Of a stretch of DNA of 64,000 nucleotides, positions 25,635 to 35,057 are shown one piece after another (within the stretch, counting starts at the first letter, position 1; every line of letters starts with the position of its first letter). The notes beneath the pieces were generated by a model that ran no database searches, had not been told where the DNA came from, and saw only the letters and a list, made by a program, of their open reading frames with translations. The stretch is taken from the NCBI GenBank assembly GCA_020634335.1, contig JACKBY010000004.1, forward strand, positions 143,235 to 207,234. The letters are read 5' to 3'. A program made the position numbers and the translations under genes. Source of the stretch: Promineifilum sp. Lineage in GTDB: Bacteria; Chloroflexota; Anaerolineae; Promineifilales; Promineifilaceae.

Positions 25635-25665
25635 AAAGTAGTTTCCTCTGACGAAGAGCGGAGCG

Positions 25666-26934
25666 CTAGACCGTCAGCCCATAAACCTGTTGCAAGATGC
25701 CCTGCACAGCTTCCCAGGTAGGCGCGACGGGCGGCAGTTCCGGCGCGGGTATACCCTGATCCTTGAAGCCCGTCGAGGTCATGAGGCAGACCACAGGGCC
25801 ATCGAAGCGCATCCGCCGGGCGGCCGCCTGCCGCAATCCGGCCAGACTCGCCGCGCTGGAAAACTCGGCCCACAGCCCTTCACGGCCGAGCGCCATCTGG
25901 GCCGTGGTGATCTCCTCATCAGTCAGCGCCAACGCCTCGCCCTCGCTCTCGCGCACGGCCAGCACGCCGCGATAACTGTTGGAGCCGACGACAATGCTAT
26001 AGGCTGCGGTAGGCGCTTCATCGACCTTCACCACGGGACGCCCGGCGGACAGCGCCGCCCGCAGCGGCGCGCCCGCGGCTGGTTCGCAGGCTATCATCTG
26101 CGGCAGTGGGCCGATGCCGGCCACGCGCTGCATGTCCTTGAACCCCAGCCAGACTCCATATAGCAGCTCGGCATAGGCTGTGGGCACGAATACGGCCGCA
26201 GGCACGCGCCCACCCAACTGCTGGTACAGTTCGTAAGCGATGGTTTTGTAGCCCTCCGGCCCAAACGGATGGCCGGTGTGCGTTGCGGTGATACTGCTGG
26301 CCGGCATGTAGCCCGCGCGGTGCACCAGCTCGCGCATGAGCACCCGGCGCAACGGCCGCGGCAACGGCACGATGGCCGCACCATAGGCCGAAACCATGCG
26401 TATCAGGTGCGGCTCCGTCCCTTCGGTGATGAACAGCACGCACGGCAACCCGGCACGGGCGGCATAGGCGGCGGCCGCGGCCCCGTGGTTGCCCGATGAG
26501 GCAACAGTGATGCCCGGCGCGCCGCTGAGGACCGCCGAGCTTACTGTACACAGGTTCAGACGATCCTTGTGGCTGCCGGTGGGGTTGCGGCTCTCGTCCT
26601 TTATGTAAACCTCTACGCCGGTGCCGGCCCAGCCGGCCAGGCGCGGCGCGGCTACCAGCGGCGTGCCCCCTTCGCCCATCGACAGGCCGGGGGCCAGGGG
26701 AGGCAACAGCTCTCCCCAGCGCCATATTCCAGCGAAAGGCGAGCGCTTGAAGAAGCCCGCCGGCACGTTGCTATAGTCGTAGTCGATGACCAGCGGATAT
26801 TGGAGATCGGCCGTGCTGGTGACGGGGCAGCCTTCCACCAGCGGCGGAAACAAGGGATAGCTCAATGATGGATCGCCCAGCGAACGTTGGCCCCGCGCCA
26901 GCGATTGCGTCGATTCGTAAGTCAATGTGTTCAT
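25666..26934 (-). CDS. PLP-dependent enzyme, threonine synthase-like
   Basis: The 422-aa fold-type II PLP enzyme has the Schiff-base Lys123 in DESRNPTGSHKDR and the phosphate/carboxylate loop VASSGNHGAAAAAYAARAG. Threonine synthases usually read PTGSFKDR; here His replaces Phe, as seen in some related lyases, so the substrate may differ. Threonine synthase acts on O-phosphohomoserine. It starts within ATGA of the upstream phosphatase gene and is followed closely by mutS, so the three are probably co-transcribed. No other threonine genes are present nearby. Confidence 0.8.
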   Translation of the reverse strand: MNTLTYESTQSLARGQRSLGDPSLSYPLFPPLVEGCPVTSTADLQYPLVIDYDYSNVPAGFFKRSPFAGIWRWGELLPPLAPGLSMGEGGTPLVAAPRLAGWAGTGVEVYIKDESRNPTGSHKDRLNLCTVSSAVLSGAPGITVASSGNHGAAAAAYAARAGLPCVLFITEGTEPHLIRMVSAYGAAIVPLPRPLRRVLMRELVHRAGYMPASSITATHTGHPFGPEGYKTIAYELYQQLGGRVPAAVFVPTAYAELLYGVWLGFKDMQRVAGIGPLPQMIACEPAAGAPLRAALSAGRPVVKVDEAPTAAYSIVVGSNSYRGVLAVRESEGEALALTDEEITTAQMALGREGLWAEFSSAASLAGLRQAAARRMRFDGPVVCLMTSTGFKDQGIPAPELPPVAPTWEAVQGILQQVYGLTV

Positions 26935-27470
26935 GCGTGAGTATGAGTATTTGAGGCTTCGGCCTGATCGTGCCAGGCCTCCAGGCGGCGGCGGTGGCGA
27001 TCTTCCAGCTTAACCAGCGGACGAACGTCCTTCATCATCGTAAAGCATTCATCATAGGGCAACGCTTCGTGACGCATCAGGTAGGCGGCAACCAGGGTAG
27101 CCGAGCGGCCGCGTCCCTTGGCACAATGCACAAGCACCGTGCGCCCCTGATCGATTTGTTCGTCGATCCAGTCCGCCCCTTCGCTCAAATAGTCATCGCC
27201 CGGAACTGTGGCATCGAGCACAGGCAGCCGAAGATAATGAATGTCATGGCGATCGTAGAATGCCCGGTCGCCCTCTCGTTCGGCACGCATGTCGAGTACG
27301 GCGTTGATCTGATGATCGATCAGGAATTGATAGTCGCGCTCGTAGGTCGGAGCGCCGCCCAGCCACAACTGTGGGGCTACCCGGTCGAACCAGCGGTTCC
27401 CCTGCACGCGCTCATACAGATAACGGATGGCGGGATAAAACTTGTCGAATACCCAGTGGAATGGATTCAT
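26931..27470 (-). CDS. Dual-specificity protein phosphatase-like protein
   Basis: The 179-aa protein carries the CX5R active site of cysteine phosphatases: Cys116 to Arg122 in VLVHCAKGRGRSATLVAAY. The general-acid Asp is probably in VLDATVPGDDYL. The N-terminal part contains WLGGAPTYERDYQFLIDHQ, typical of DSP folds. The first 30 residues are moderately hydrophobic and basic. It may dephosphorylate proteins or phosphoinositide/phosphatidylglycerophosphate lipids (the PTPMT1-type reads similarly), so a lipid substrate is possible. The stop overlaps the next start in ATGA. Confidence 0.85.
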   Translation of the reverse strand: MNPFHWVFDKFYPAIRYLYERVQGNRWFDRVAPQLWLGGAPTYERDYQFLIDHQINAVLDMRAEREGDRAFYDRHDIHYLRLPVLDATVPGDDYLSEGADWIDEQIDQGRTVLVHCAKGRGRSATLVAAYLMRHEALPYDECFTMMKDVRPLVKLEDRHRRRLEAWHDQAEASNTHTHA

Positions 27471-27581
27471 CGCCCATAAGCATAACCCCGCCGGCGGTGG
27501 TTGGCAACGCGAGCAAGACCAGCCGGGTCGAGGCTCCGGCCCGTCGACAAGCGGCCGGCGAGCCCTAACCGGGCGGCATGC

Positions 27582-28571
27582 TCAGGCCGGGCGAACGGCA
27601 GCTTGAGCGGCGATGATGCGATCCATTTGCTCGTCGAAATAGGTGCCGACCCGCTGGGCCTCCGGGTTGGCGTCGTACCAGGCGACAATTTCCCTCGCCC
27701 CCTCAGCAAATGGAATAGTCGCGGCGAAATCGGGGACGATGCCCCTGATCTTGCTGTTATCGAAGATAGCACAGTGGGACTTGTCGCCCAGCAGGCTATC
27801 GCCCCAATCCTCGTCGTACCGGGCCACCGTCTCCGACGGCACGTGGGCCAACACCGCCTCCGCACCGGCCGCCTCGCCCAGCAGGTGGGCGATCTCGTTC
27901 CAGGTCAGCCACTCGTCGCTGGTGATGTGAAAGGCCTCGCCGATGGCCCGCGGCTCACCCAGCAACGGCACAAACGCGCGGGCGAAGTCGCGGTGATGGG
28001 TCAAGGTCCATAACGACGTGCCGTCACCGTGAATCAGCAGAGGTTTGCCGCGCCGGATACGATCGATGATCGTGTAATCCCCACGAAACGGCAAAAGCGT
28101 TTGATCATAAGTATGCGACGGCCGCACGATTGTGACCGGGAAGCTCTTGTCGTGGTAGGCCGCAAGCAGGTAGGTCTCGCAAGCGATCTTGTTGCGCGAA
28201 TATTCCCAAAACGGATTCTCGAGTGGCGTCTCCTCGGTGATGGGCAAATGCTGTGGCGGCTTTTGGTAGGCGGAAGCGGAACTGATGAAAACGTATTGCC
28301 CGACGCGCCCACGAAACAGAGCCAGGTCCGTAGCGACGTGCTCGGTCGTAAAGGCCACCCAGTCGACGACAACGTCAAACGTATGCCCGGCCAGGACGTC
28401 GGCCACAGCCGGATCGCGAATGTCGCCCACCAACAGCTTGGCGGCATCCGGTATCGCACGATGAGTTGTTCGCCCCCGGTTTAACAAATAGAGATCGATG
28501 CCCCGCTCCGCAGCCAGAGCCGAACAAGCGGAACTGATGATGCCGCTGCCACCGATAAAAAGTACTTTCAC
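27582..28571 (-). CDS. NAD(P)-dependent epimerase/dehydratase-like (extended SDR)
   Basis: The 329-aa product starts with a Rossmann motif (VKVLFIGGSGIISSACSALA), an atypical GGSGxI form. SSASAYQKP and YSRNKIACE follow (Tyr-x3-Lys). Such proteins act on nucleotide sugars or other NAD(P) substrates; the GGSG variant is common among atypical SDRs related to isoflavone reductase and RNA-binding CSP41. The start is a GTG preceded by AAAGGA, 13 bp after the P450 stop. An in-frame upstream ATG would lie deep inside the P450 gene. Co-transcription with the P450 gene suggests one small oxidative pathway, product unknown. Confidence 0.8.
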   Translation of the reverse strand: MKVLFIGGSGIISSACSALAAERGIDLYLLNRGRTTHRAIPDAAKLLVGDIRDPAVADVLAGHTFDVVVDWVAFTTEHVATDLALFRGRVGQYVFISSASAYQKPPQHLPITEETPLENPFWEYSRNKIACETYLLAAYHDKSFPVTIVRPSHTYDQTLLPFRGDYTIIDRIRRGKPLLIHGDGTSLWTLTHHRDFARAFVPLLGEPRAIGEAFHITSDEWLTWNEIAHLLGEAAGAEAVLAHVPSETVARYDEDWGDSLLGDKSHCAIFDNSKIRGIVPDFAATIPFAEGAREIVAWYDANPEAQRVGTYFDEQMDRIIAAQAAVRPA

Positions 28572-28584
28572 GCTCGTCAATCCT

Positions 28585-29901
28585 TTAGCTTCGCCGCTCC
28601 ACGTACACCGGAATGCCGCCGCGCGGCCGCAAGGTGACCAGAGCGTGCTCCTCAACCCGCTCGTCCGAGACGCGCCGCAGCCGGTAGCGTCCGGCTATAG
28701 CCGGGATAATGATCAAACTCTCCATTAAAGCGAAGTTGTTACCGATACACTGGCGCGCGCCGCCACCGAAAGGGAAGTAGGCATATCGCGGCCGCGTCGC
28801 GATCTTTTCGGCCGTGAAGCGTTCGGGATCAAACCGTTCCGGGTCGTCCCAGAAATCGGGGTGCCGGTGCATCGTGTAGGGACTCATGGCGACAATGGAG
28901 TGGGCCGGAATAAAGTAGCCGCCGATCTCGTCGTCACCCAGTGCGCGCCGGCTGATAGACCAGGCCGAAGGATAGAGGCGCATAGCCTCCTGAATGATTT
29001 TGTCCGTGTAGACCAGGCGCGGGAAATCGGCCACTCCCGGCACGCGACCGTCGAGGACCTCGTCGATCTCCGCTTCCAGGTGGGCCACTACATCGGGATA
29101 TTGATCGAGCAGATACCATGTCCAGCTCAGTGTATTGGCCGTCGTCTCATGACCCGCCACTAAGAGCGACATCACCTCGTCGCGAACCTGCTTGACGGGC
29201 ATGGCGCTGCCGTCGTCATAGCGAGCATCCAATAGCATGTTCAACAGATCGTCGCGCTCCCGCTGCGGGTGTTCGCGGCGCTCGTTAATGATGGCATAAA
29301 CGATTTGATCGAGTAACTCGATAGCCGCGCGCACTTTGCGATGGCGGGGCTTGCCGATGGCCGTCATCGTATCCATCGCTTCGCCGACCTCAGCCGCCCG
29401 GTCGCTGATATCGAAGCTGAACAAAGCCTCGGTTACGATGTCGAGCGTCAGGCGCATCATCTCGTTGGCGATATTGATCGGCTCGCGCTCGGCTGCGGCA
29501 GCGTCCAGGCGAACCGTGGTTCGCTGGACAGCCTGCTGCATTAACTCGGCGAATTTGGGCAAACTATGCTTATGAAACGCTGGTTGAATCAGCCGGCGCT
29601 GCTCTCGCCACAGCGGGTTCTCGCTGGTCAGAAGCCCTTGCCCGGTCAACGCCTCCAGCATGTACTTGTTCAGGAACGTATCTTTGTTGTAATTTTGGCC
29701 GTTCGATTGCAGAACCTGCCGGATGTAATCCGGATGGTTGATCAGGTATGCCGGCTCGACGCTGGAGCGATACTGGACGATGTCGCCATACGTTTGGGTG
29801 AGCCACATGAAGAAACGAAGCGGGTTTCGAATCTCCTCTCTCCCGCCGGTTCCGGCACTCGGAGGGTGTCTGTGAGCGATGAGTGTCGTGTGGTTGATCA
29901 T
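28585..29901 (-). CDS. Cytochrome P450
   Basis: The 438-aa monooxygenase has the oxygen-binding I-helix (AGHETTANTLSWTWYL), the ExxR pair in QEAMRLYPSAW and the haem-ligand loop FPFGGGARQCIGNNFA with Cys385. It lacks a membrane anchor and any fused reductase, so it needs outside redox partners, none seen nearby. The sequence recalls CYP102/CYP4-type bacterial P450s that hydroxylate fatty acids or terpenes; the substrate is not certain. A possible four-codon ORF (ATGGAACTTCGATGA) ends over its start codon. Confidence 0.93.
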   Translation of the reverse strand: MINHTTLIAHRHPPSAGTGGREEIRNPLRFFMWLTQTYGDIVQYRSSVEPAYLINHPDYIRQVLQSNGQNYNKDTFLNKYMLEALTGQGLLTSENPLWREQRRLIQPAFHKHSLPKFAELMQQAVQRTTVRLDAAAAEREPINIANEMMRLTLDIVTEALFSFDISDRAAEVGEAMDTMTAIGKPRHRKVRAAIELLDQIVYAIINERREHPQRERDDLLNMLLDARYDDGSAMPVKQVRDEVMSLLVAGHETTANTLSWTWYLLDQYPDVVAHLEAEIDEVLDGRVPGVADFPRLVYTDKIIQEAMRLYPSAWSISRRALGDDEIGGYFIPAHSIVAMSPYTMHRHPDFWDDPERFDPERFTAEKIATRPRYAYFPFGGGARQCIGNNFALMESLIIIPAIAGRYRLRRVSDERVEEHALVTLRPRGGIPVYVERRS

Positions 29902-30046
29902 CGAAGTTCCATGAAATCAGTGTAATTCGCTCGCCAGTCACGACCCGGAATCAGGAAACGAGACCGCCCAGCTGCAAACGCAACCATTATCCGGCAAAAC
30001 AGTCAAAACAGGCAAACGGCGTTGTTTCCCGACTTGCGAAATCGGC

Positions 30047-30052
30047 TATAAT
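30047..30052 (+). promoter_or_regulatory. -10 box of the acnA unit
   Basis: A perfect TATAAT lies 115 nt before the acnA ATG. A weak -35 (TTGTTT) lies 19 bases upstream. The roughly 105-nt leader could hold control elements; nothing definite was recognised. Confidence 0.45.
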
Positions 30053-30167
30053 GACGACGACTCTATAGTAACATACGCACCCGCGGAGCCGAAAGTTGTA
30101 AACTCCACAATTGCCGGCGCCGCAATCGGGCAAAAATGCACAGAGGCCATTCCAGCCGAGGAGAACA

Positions 30168-32867
30168 ATGACCACAAGAGAAAACGATCCGTTTGGCGCG
30201 CGTGCCAAGCTTCGCGGAACGGATTACCACTACTATCAATTGGATAAACTCTCACGCTTCGCCGACATCGACAAGCTGCCGTTTTCGATCAGAATACTTC
30301 TGGAGGCCGTGCTGCGAACCACAGACGGCTACACAGTAACGGCCGAAGACGTCGAGCGATTGGCCGGCTGGTCGCCGCAGATGACCGAGCCGTTCGAGGT
30401 ACCCTTCAAACCGGGACGGGTCATCCTGCAAGACTTCACCGGCGTGCCTGCGGTCGTCGATCTGGCCGCCATGCGCGCCGCCATGGCTCGCTTGGGCGGC
30501 AAGCCCGATCGCATCAATCCCATCGTGCCCGTCGATCTGGTCATCGATCACTCCGTGCAGGTTGATCAGTTCGGATCCGCCTTCGCCCTGTTCTACAACG
30601 CCGAGCGCGAGTTCGAGCGGAACCGCGAGCGCTACGAGTTCCTCAAATGGGGTCAGAGCGCGTTCGAGAACTTTCGGGTCGTCCCCCCCGCCACGGGCAT
30701 TGTCCACCAGGTGAACCTGGAGTATCTGGGCCAGGTGGTGATGAGCAAACAGGAGGGCGACGCGCGCGTAGCATTCCCCGACAGCCTGGTCGGCACCGAC
30801 TCCCACACGACCATGATCAACGGTCTGGGCGTCCTCGGCTGGGGTGTTGGCGGCATCGAGGCCGAGGCGGTGATGCTTGGGCAGCCCATCTATATGCTGA
30901 CGCCGGAAGTGGTCGGCGTTCGTCTGACCGGCGGGTTGCCCGAAGGCGCTACGGCGACTGACCTGGTACTCCGAATAACCGAGATGCTGCGCAAGAAGGG
31001 GGTCGTCGGCAAGTTCGTCGAATATTTCGGCCCCGGCCTCAGCAACATGACCCTGGCCGATCGGGCAACCATCGCCAATATGTGCCCCGAATATGGCGCG
31101 ACAGTGGGCTACTTCCCCGTCGATGATGAGACCCTGAACTACATGCGCAACACTGGTCGCCCGGCCGGATTGGTCGACCTGGTGGAGCGTTACACCAAGG
31201 AGCAAGGCCTGTTCCGCACGGACACGACGCCGGACCCGACCTTCAGCGATGTGGTTGAATTAGACCTGAGCACCATCGAACCGAGCCTGGCCGGCCCCAA
31301 ACTGCCCCAGGATCGCATCGCTCTCAAGCATATGAAGGAAACCTTCCGCCAAAACTTGCTGGCTCCTGTGGGGCCGCGAGGCTTTGGATTGGGGGAAGAA
31401 GAGTTGGTGCGCACGGCCGTCGTCTCCAACGGACACACCACCGAGATAGGGCACGGTGCGGTCGTCATCGCCGCCATCACCAGTTGCACCAACACCTCCA
31501 ACCCCAGCGTCATGCTCGGTGCGGGATTGCTGGCCAAGAAGGCGGTCGAGGCCGGCCTCGTCGTGCCGCCCTATGTAAAAACCAGTTTGGCCCCCGGTTC
31601 GCGCGTGGTGGAAGATTACCTGACACGCGCCGGACTTCTACCCTATCTGGAGCAGTTGGGGTTCAACATCGTCGGCTTTGGCTGCACCACCTGCATCGGC
31701 AATTCCGGGCCGCTGCCGGAAGAAGTCAGCCAGGCCATCAGCGAAGGCAACCTGGTTGTGTCCTCAGTGCTCAGCGGCAACCGCAACTTCGAGGGCCGCG
31801 TCCATCCCGAGACGCGCAGTAACTATCTGGCCTCACCACCGCTGGTCGTCGCTTACGCCTTGGCAGGCAGCACCGATCGGGACATGTACAACGAACCCTT
31901 GGGCATCGGGCGCGACGGCCAACCTGTTTATCTCAATGACATCTGGCCCAGCAGCGGAGAAATCAAGCGGGTCATGGCCCAGGCACTGACACCCGAAATG
32001 TTCGAGGAACAGTACGGCAACGTCTTCACCGGCAACGAAACCTGGAATCTCATTCCCACAAGCGGCGGGGAACTGTATCAATGGCAGGAATCCTCGACCT
32101 ACATCCAGGAACCACCGTTTTTTGCCGGGCTGGCGCGAGAAGTGAAACCCATCACCAATATCCAGGGGGCGCGCGTGTTGGTCAAGGTCGGCGATTCCAT
32201 TACAACCGATCACATCTCCCCCGCCGGGGCCATCTCCCGCACCAGCCCCGCCGCCCAGTATCTGGTCAACAACGGTGTCGAGCCGCGCGACTTCAACTCC
32301 TATGGATCGCGGCGCGGCAACGATCGGGTAATGACACGCGGCACGTTTGCCAACATACGCCTGCGCAATCATATGGCTCCCGGCACTGAGGGCGGCATGA
32401 CCACCTATTTGCCGACTGGCGAAGTCATGACCATTTTCGACGCCTCGCTCAAGTACAAGGAGACGAACACGCCGCTGGTGGCGCTCGCCGGCCGCGAATA
32501 TGGCACCGGCAGCTCGCGCGACTGGGCAGCCAAAGGGCCACTGCTCTTGGGCATTCGCCTGGTGATCGCCGAAAGCTTTGAGCGCATCCACCGCAGCAAT
32601 CTGGTCGGTATGGGTGTCTTGCCGCTCCAGTACAAACCGGGCGACAGCACCCAGACGCTTGGCCTCGACGGTAGCGAAGTCTTTTCAACGCTCAATCTGG
32701 ATGACGATTTGAAACCCGGACAGACCATCACTGTACAGGCCGAACACGCCGACGGCCACAAGTCGACCTTCGAGACTATTTGCCGCATCGATACGCCGGT
32801 CGAAGTAGATTACTATCGCAATGGGGGCATCCTCCATACAGTGTTGCGCCAATTCTTGGCGAATTAA
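30168..32867 (+). CDS. acnA: Aconitate hydratase A
   Basis: The 899-aa enzyme interconverts citrate and isocitrate in the TCA cycle. The three 4Fe-4S ligands are in AITSCTNTSNPSVML and GFGCTTCIGNSGPL. Substrate-binding motifs include GTDSHTTMINGLGVLGWGVG and, in the swivelling domain, GREYGTGSSRDWAAKG. Length fits the AcnA/IRP type (about 890-900), not AcnB. The start is set by GAGGAG before ATGACCACAAG; an in-frame start at 30111 has no such site. The PQQ-repeat lipoprotein gene follows 3 bp after its stop. Confidence 0.97.
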   Translation: MTTRENDPFGARAKLRGTDYHYYQLDKLSRFADIDKLPFSIRILLEAVLRTTDGYTVTAEDVERLAGWSPQMTEPFEVPFKPGRVILQDFTGVPAVVDLAAMRAAMARLGGKPDRINPIVPVDLVIDHSVQVDQFGSAFALFYNAEREFERNRERYEFLKWGQSAFENFRVVPPATGIVHQVNLEYLGQVVMSKQEGDARVAFPDSLVGTDSHTTMINGLGVLGWGVGGIEAEAVMLGQPIYMLTPEVVGVRLTGGLPEGATATDLVLRITEMLRKKGVVGKFVEYFGPGLSNMTLADRATIANMCPEYGATVGYFPVDDETLNYMRNTGRPAGLVDLVERYTKEQGLFRTDTTPDPTFSDVVELDLSTIEPSLAGPKLPQDRIALKHMKETFRQNLLAPVGPRGFGLGEEELVRTAVVSNGHTTEIGHGAVVIAAITSCTNTSNPSVMLGAGLLAKKAVEAGLVVPPYVKTSLAPGSRVVEDYLTRAGLLPYLEQLGFNIVGFGCTTCIGNSGPLPEEVSQAISEGNLVVSSVLSGNRNFEGRVHPETRSNYLASPPLVVAYALAGSTDRDMYNEPLGIGRDGQPVYLNDIWPSSGEIKRVMAQALTPEMFEEQYGNVFTGNETWNLIPTSGGELYQWQESSTYIQEPPFFAGLAREVKPITNIQGARVLVKVGDSITTDHISPAGAISRTSPAAQYLVNNGVEPRDFNSYGSRRGNDRVMTRGTFANIRLRNHMAPGTEGGMTTYLPTGEVMTIFDASLKYKETNTPLVALAGREYGTGSSRDWAAKGPLLLGIRLVIAESFERIHRSNLVGMGVLPLQYKPGDSTQTLGLDGSEVFSTLNLDDDLKPGQTITVQAEHADGHKSTFETICRIDTPVEVDYYRNGGILHTVLRQFLAN

Positions 32868-32870
32868 CTT

Positions 32871-34052
32871 ATGCACAGTCACATACCTAAACAGTTGCAG
32901 GGCCGAGCCATGTCGCGCTCGGCCCTCATGTGGGCAGTCATTCTGGCCGTCTTGTTCCTGCCGGCCTGCCGCCAAGGCAACGGGACGACCGAAAGCACAT
33001 CCTCGGCCGCCATGCACCGCGCCAACCCACAGCGTACCGGCGTCTATTTGACCGCCGGGCCGACGGCGTTTGAGACGGTCAAATGGCAGTTTGAGGCCCA
33101 GGATTGGGTTTTTGGCGCGCCGGCCATCGTCGGCGACCGGGTCTTTTTCACCAGTTATGACGGCAATATCTACGCCGCCGACCTGCAAACGGGCGTCGAG
33201 CAATGGCGAGTGGCGACCGGCGATACGATCATCGCGTCGCCGGCGGTTAGCGAGGGGCTTGTTTACGTCGGCAATATGAGCGGCGTGATTCTCGCCCTGG
33301 ACGTGGCTACCGGCGAAGAGCGTTGGCGCGCGGAAACGGGCGGCGGCTTTTCGGGGTCGCCGGCCGTGGTCGATGGCGTCGTCTACTTTGGCAACGAAAA
33401 CGGCTTGCTCGTCGCCCTGGATGCTACCACCGGCCAGGAACAGTGGCGTTTCCAGATACCCGACACCGTCATCGCGTTCTCGCCGGCCGTGGCGGAGGGA
33501 ATGGTCTACGTCCCGGTATCTGACGGCATCCTCTATGCCCTCGACGCCACAACGGGCGAAGAATCCTGGAACTTCGATCCCAACTCCCCAAGCAACATCT
33601 ACAGTCCCACGGCCGACGCCGTTTTTCACAATGGCCTGATCTATTTCATGACCAGCGACGTCAATCAGTTGGGCATGCTGTTCGCCATCGATGCCGCCAC
33701 ACATGAAGCGCTCTGGCAATACGAGTCGGAGACGGAAAATTTTTCGGCGCCCGCCATCAGCGACGACATACTCGTCTGGGGTACCCTTAAAGGCACGCTG
33801 GTAGGCGTGTCGGAAGAAACCGGCGAATTGCTGTGGACATTCCCGACAGAGGACATCAACTTTTCCGCGCCGGCCATCGCCGGAGATACGGTTTACTTCG
33901 GCAGCCTGGACAAAAACCTGTACGCCATTGACTATCGCAGCGGCCGGCAGCGTTGGCAATTCCGCGCCGCGTCCGGTGTATCATCGCCGGCCATCGATGA
34001 CAACGTCGTTTACGTAGGGACAGTAGACGGCACATTCTACGCCCTGCAATAA
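32871..34052 (+). CDS. Lipoprotein with PQQ-type beta-propeller repeats
   Basis: The 393-aa product has a lipobox (MWAVILAVLFLPAC). An in-frame ATG at 32910 gives a cleaner signal peptide and may be the real start. From about residue 50 to the end there are seven to eight propeller blades of the form SPAVVDGVVYFGNENGLLVALDATTGQEQW. The fold resembles BamB and quinoprotein propellers. No PQQ-binding pocket residues or dehydrogenase motifs are obvious, so a binding or scaffold role on the outer face of the membrane is more likely. It begins 3 bp after acnA. Confidence 0.85.
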   Translation: MHSHIPKQLQGRAMSRSALMWAVILAVLFLPACRQGNGTTESTSSAAMHRANPQRTGVYLTAGPTAFETVKWQFEAQDWVFGAPAIVGDRVFFTSYDGNIYAADLQTGVEQWRVATGDTIIASPAVSEGLVYVGNMSGVILALDVATGEERWRAETGGGFSGSPAVVDGVVYFGNENGLLVALDATTGQEQWRFQIPDTVIAFSPAVAEGMVYVPVSDGILYALDATTGEESWNFDPNSPSNIYSPTADAVFHNGLIYFMTSDVNQLGMLFAIDAATHEALWQYESETENFSAPAISDDILVWGTLKGTLVGVSEETGELLWTFPTEDINFSAPAIAGDTVYFGSLDKNLYAIDYRSGRQRWQFRAASGVSSPAIDDNVVYVGTVDGTFYALQ

Positions 34053-34080
34053 ATCAGTTAGGACCACTTGAGGAACACAT

Positions 34081-34266
34081 ATGAACAACAATCACGATAC
34101 CGAACCGGAAGTACTGGCCGAGACCGAAGAATCCGGCTTTGCCGTATGGCGCAGCATGGAAGAAGACGGCTATATCTATCACGTTGAGATGGGCGGCATC
34201 ACCATCCATCTGTCCCCGGAAGAGTGGGAGGAGTTTGCCATCCTGATTCGCGACGCTTCAGGTTAA
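34081..34266 (+). CDS. Small acidic protein, unknown function
   Basis: This 61-aa acidic protein follows the propeller gene by 28 bp, behind GAGGAACACAT. It has no signal peptide or helix suggesting membrane insertion. The core SGFAVWRSMEEDGYIYHVEMG followed by ITIHLSPEEWEEF looks like a small beta-beta-alpha fold. Codon use resembles its neighbours and the ribosome site is good, so it is probably real. Function not recognised. Confidence 0.65.
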   Translation: MNNNHDTEPEVLAETEESGFAVWRSMEEDGYIYHVEMGGITIHLSPEEWEEFAILIRDASG

Positions 34267-34309
34267 TGACCTGACCCTTCACCTCGGCCCTGATCAATCC
34301 AAAAACAGA

Positions 34310-35026
34310 ATGGAAACAGAGCGAGAACCCGTCCGCTACGTCCCCATGATAAGGGACATGGCTGAGCACGATCGGCCGCGTGAGCGACTGATCAAGGTTG
34401 GGGCCGAGGTACTTTCCACAGCCGAGCTGCTGGCTATCGTCCTGCGCAACGGCACCACGGGCGAGAGCGTGTTGCGCATGGCCGAGCGACTGCTCATCCA
34501 GTTCGACAATCTGCCGGGCTTGTCACGGGCGACGATCACTGAGCTGACGCACGCCCGGGGCGTGGGCGAGGCCAAGGCGGCCGAGATCAAGGCCGCGCTG
34601 GAGATAGGCCGCCGTCTGGTAGCCAGCGCCCCGGAAGAGCGGCCGCGGGTCTCAACCCCCGACGATGCCTTCCACCTGCTCAAATCCGAGATGATGTTCC
34701 TGGAGCAGGAACATTTGCGGCTCATCCTGCTCGATACGCGCAATCGCGTCTTGCGCACGCCGACGATCTACGTCGGCAGCCTCAATACGTCGGTCATCAG
34801 AGTGGGCGAGTTGTTTCGTGCCGCCATTCGCGAGAATGCGGCGGCGTTCATCATCGCCCACAATCATCCTTCGGGCGACCCCTCTCCTTCTCCGGAGGAT
34901 ATCAATGTCACCCGGCAAATCGTGCAGGCGGGCAAGCTGCTCGATGTGGACGTGCTCGATCACATCGTCATCGGCCGCAATCGATTTGTATCGCTAAAGC
35001 AACGCGGCCTGGGTTTTGATCGGTGA
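34310..35026 (+). CDS. radC: RadC-family JAB/MPN-domain protein
   Basis: The 238-aa protein has an N-terminal helix-hairpin-helix region (LTHARGVGEAKAAEIKAALE) and a JAMM-type metal site HNHPSGDPSPSPED near the C-terminus, with a preceding Glu. This is the UPF0758/RadC layout. The family was once linked to DNA repair, but that role in E. coli is doubtful; a nuclease or other metal hydrolase role is possible. It is the last gene of the rightward acnA group, and the gene is convergent with the FecR-like one. Confidence 0.93.
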   Translation: METEREPVRYVPMIRDMAEHDRPRERLIKVGAEVLSTAELLAIVLRNGTTGESVLRMAERLLIQFDNLPGLSRATITELTHARGVGEAKAAEIKAALEIGRRLVASAPEERPRVSTPDDAFHLLKSEMMFLEQEHLRLILLDTRNRVLRTPTIYVGSLNTSVIRVGELFRAAIRENAAAFIIAHNHPSGDPSPSPEDINVTRQIVQAGKLLDVDVLDHIVIGRNRFVSLKQRGLGFDR

Positions 35027-35057
35027 AAGCGTCGCCTGTTGGCCGGAGGCCAGAGCC

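Noticed and set aside
30252..31205. Long minus-strand open frame opposite acnA
   Set aside because: It lies opposite conserved aconitase sequence and has no ribosome site or domain.
32685..33959. 424-codon minus-strand frame opposite the propeller gene
   Set aside because: The opposite strand encodes clear PQQ-type repeats; this frame mirrors their repetition.
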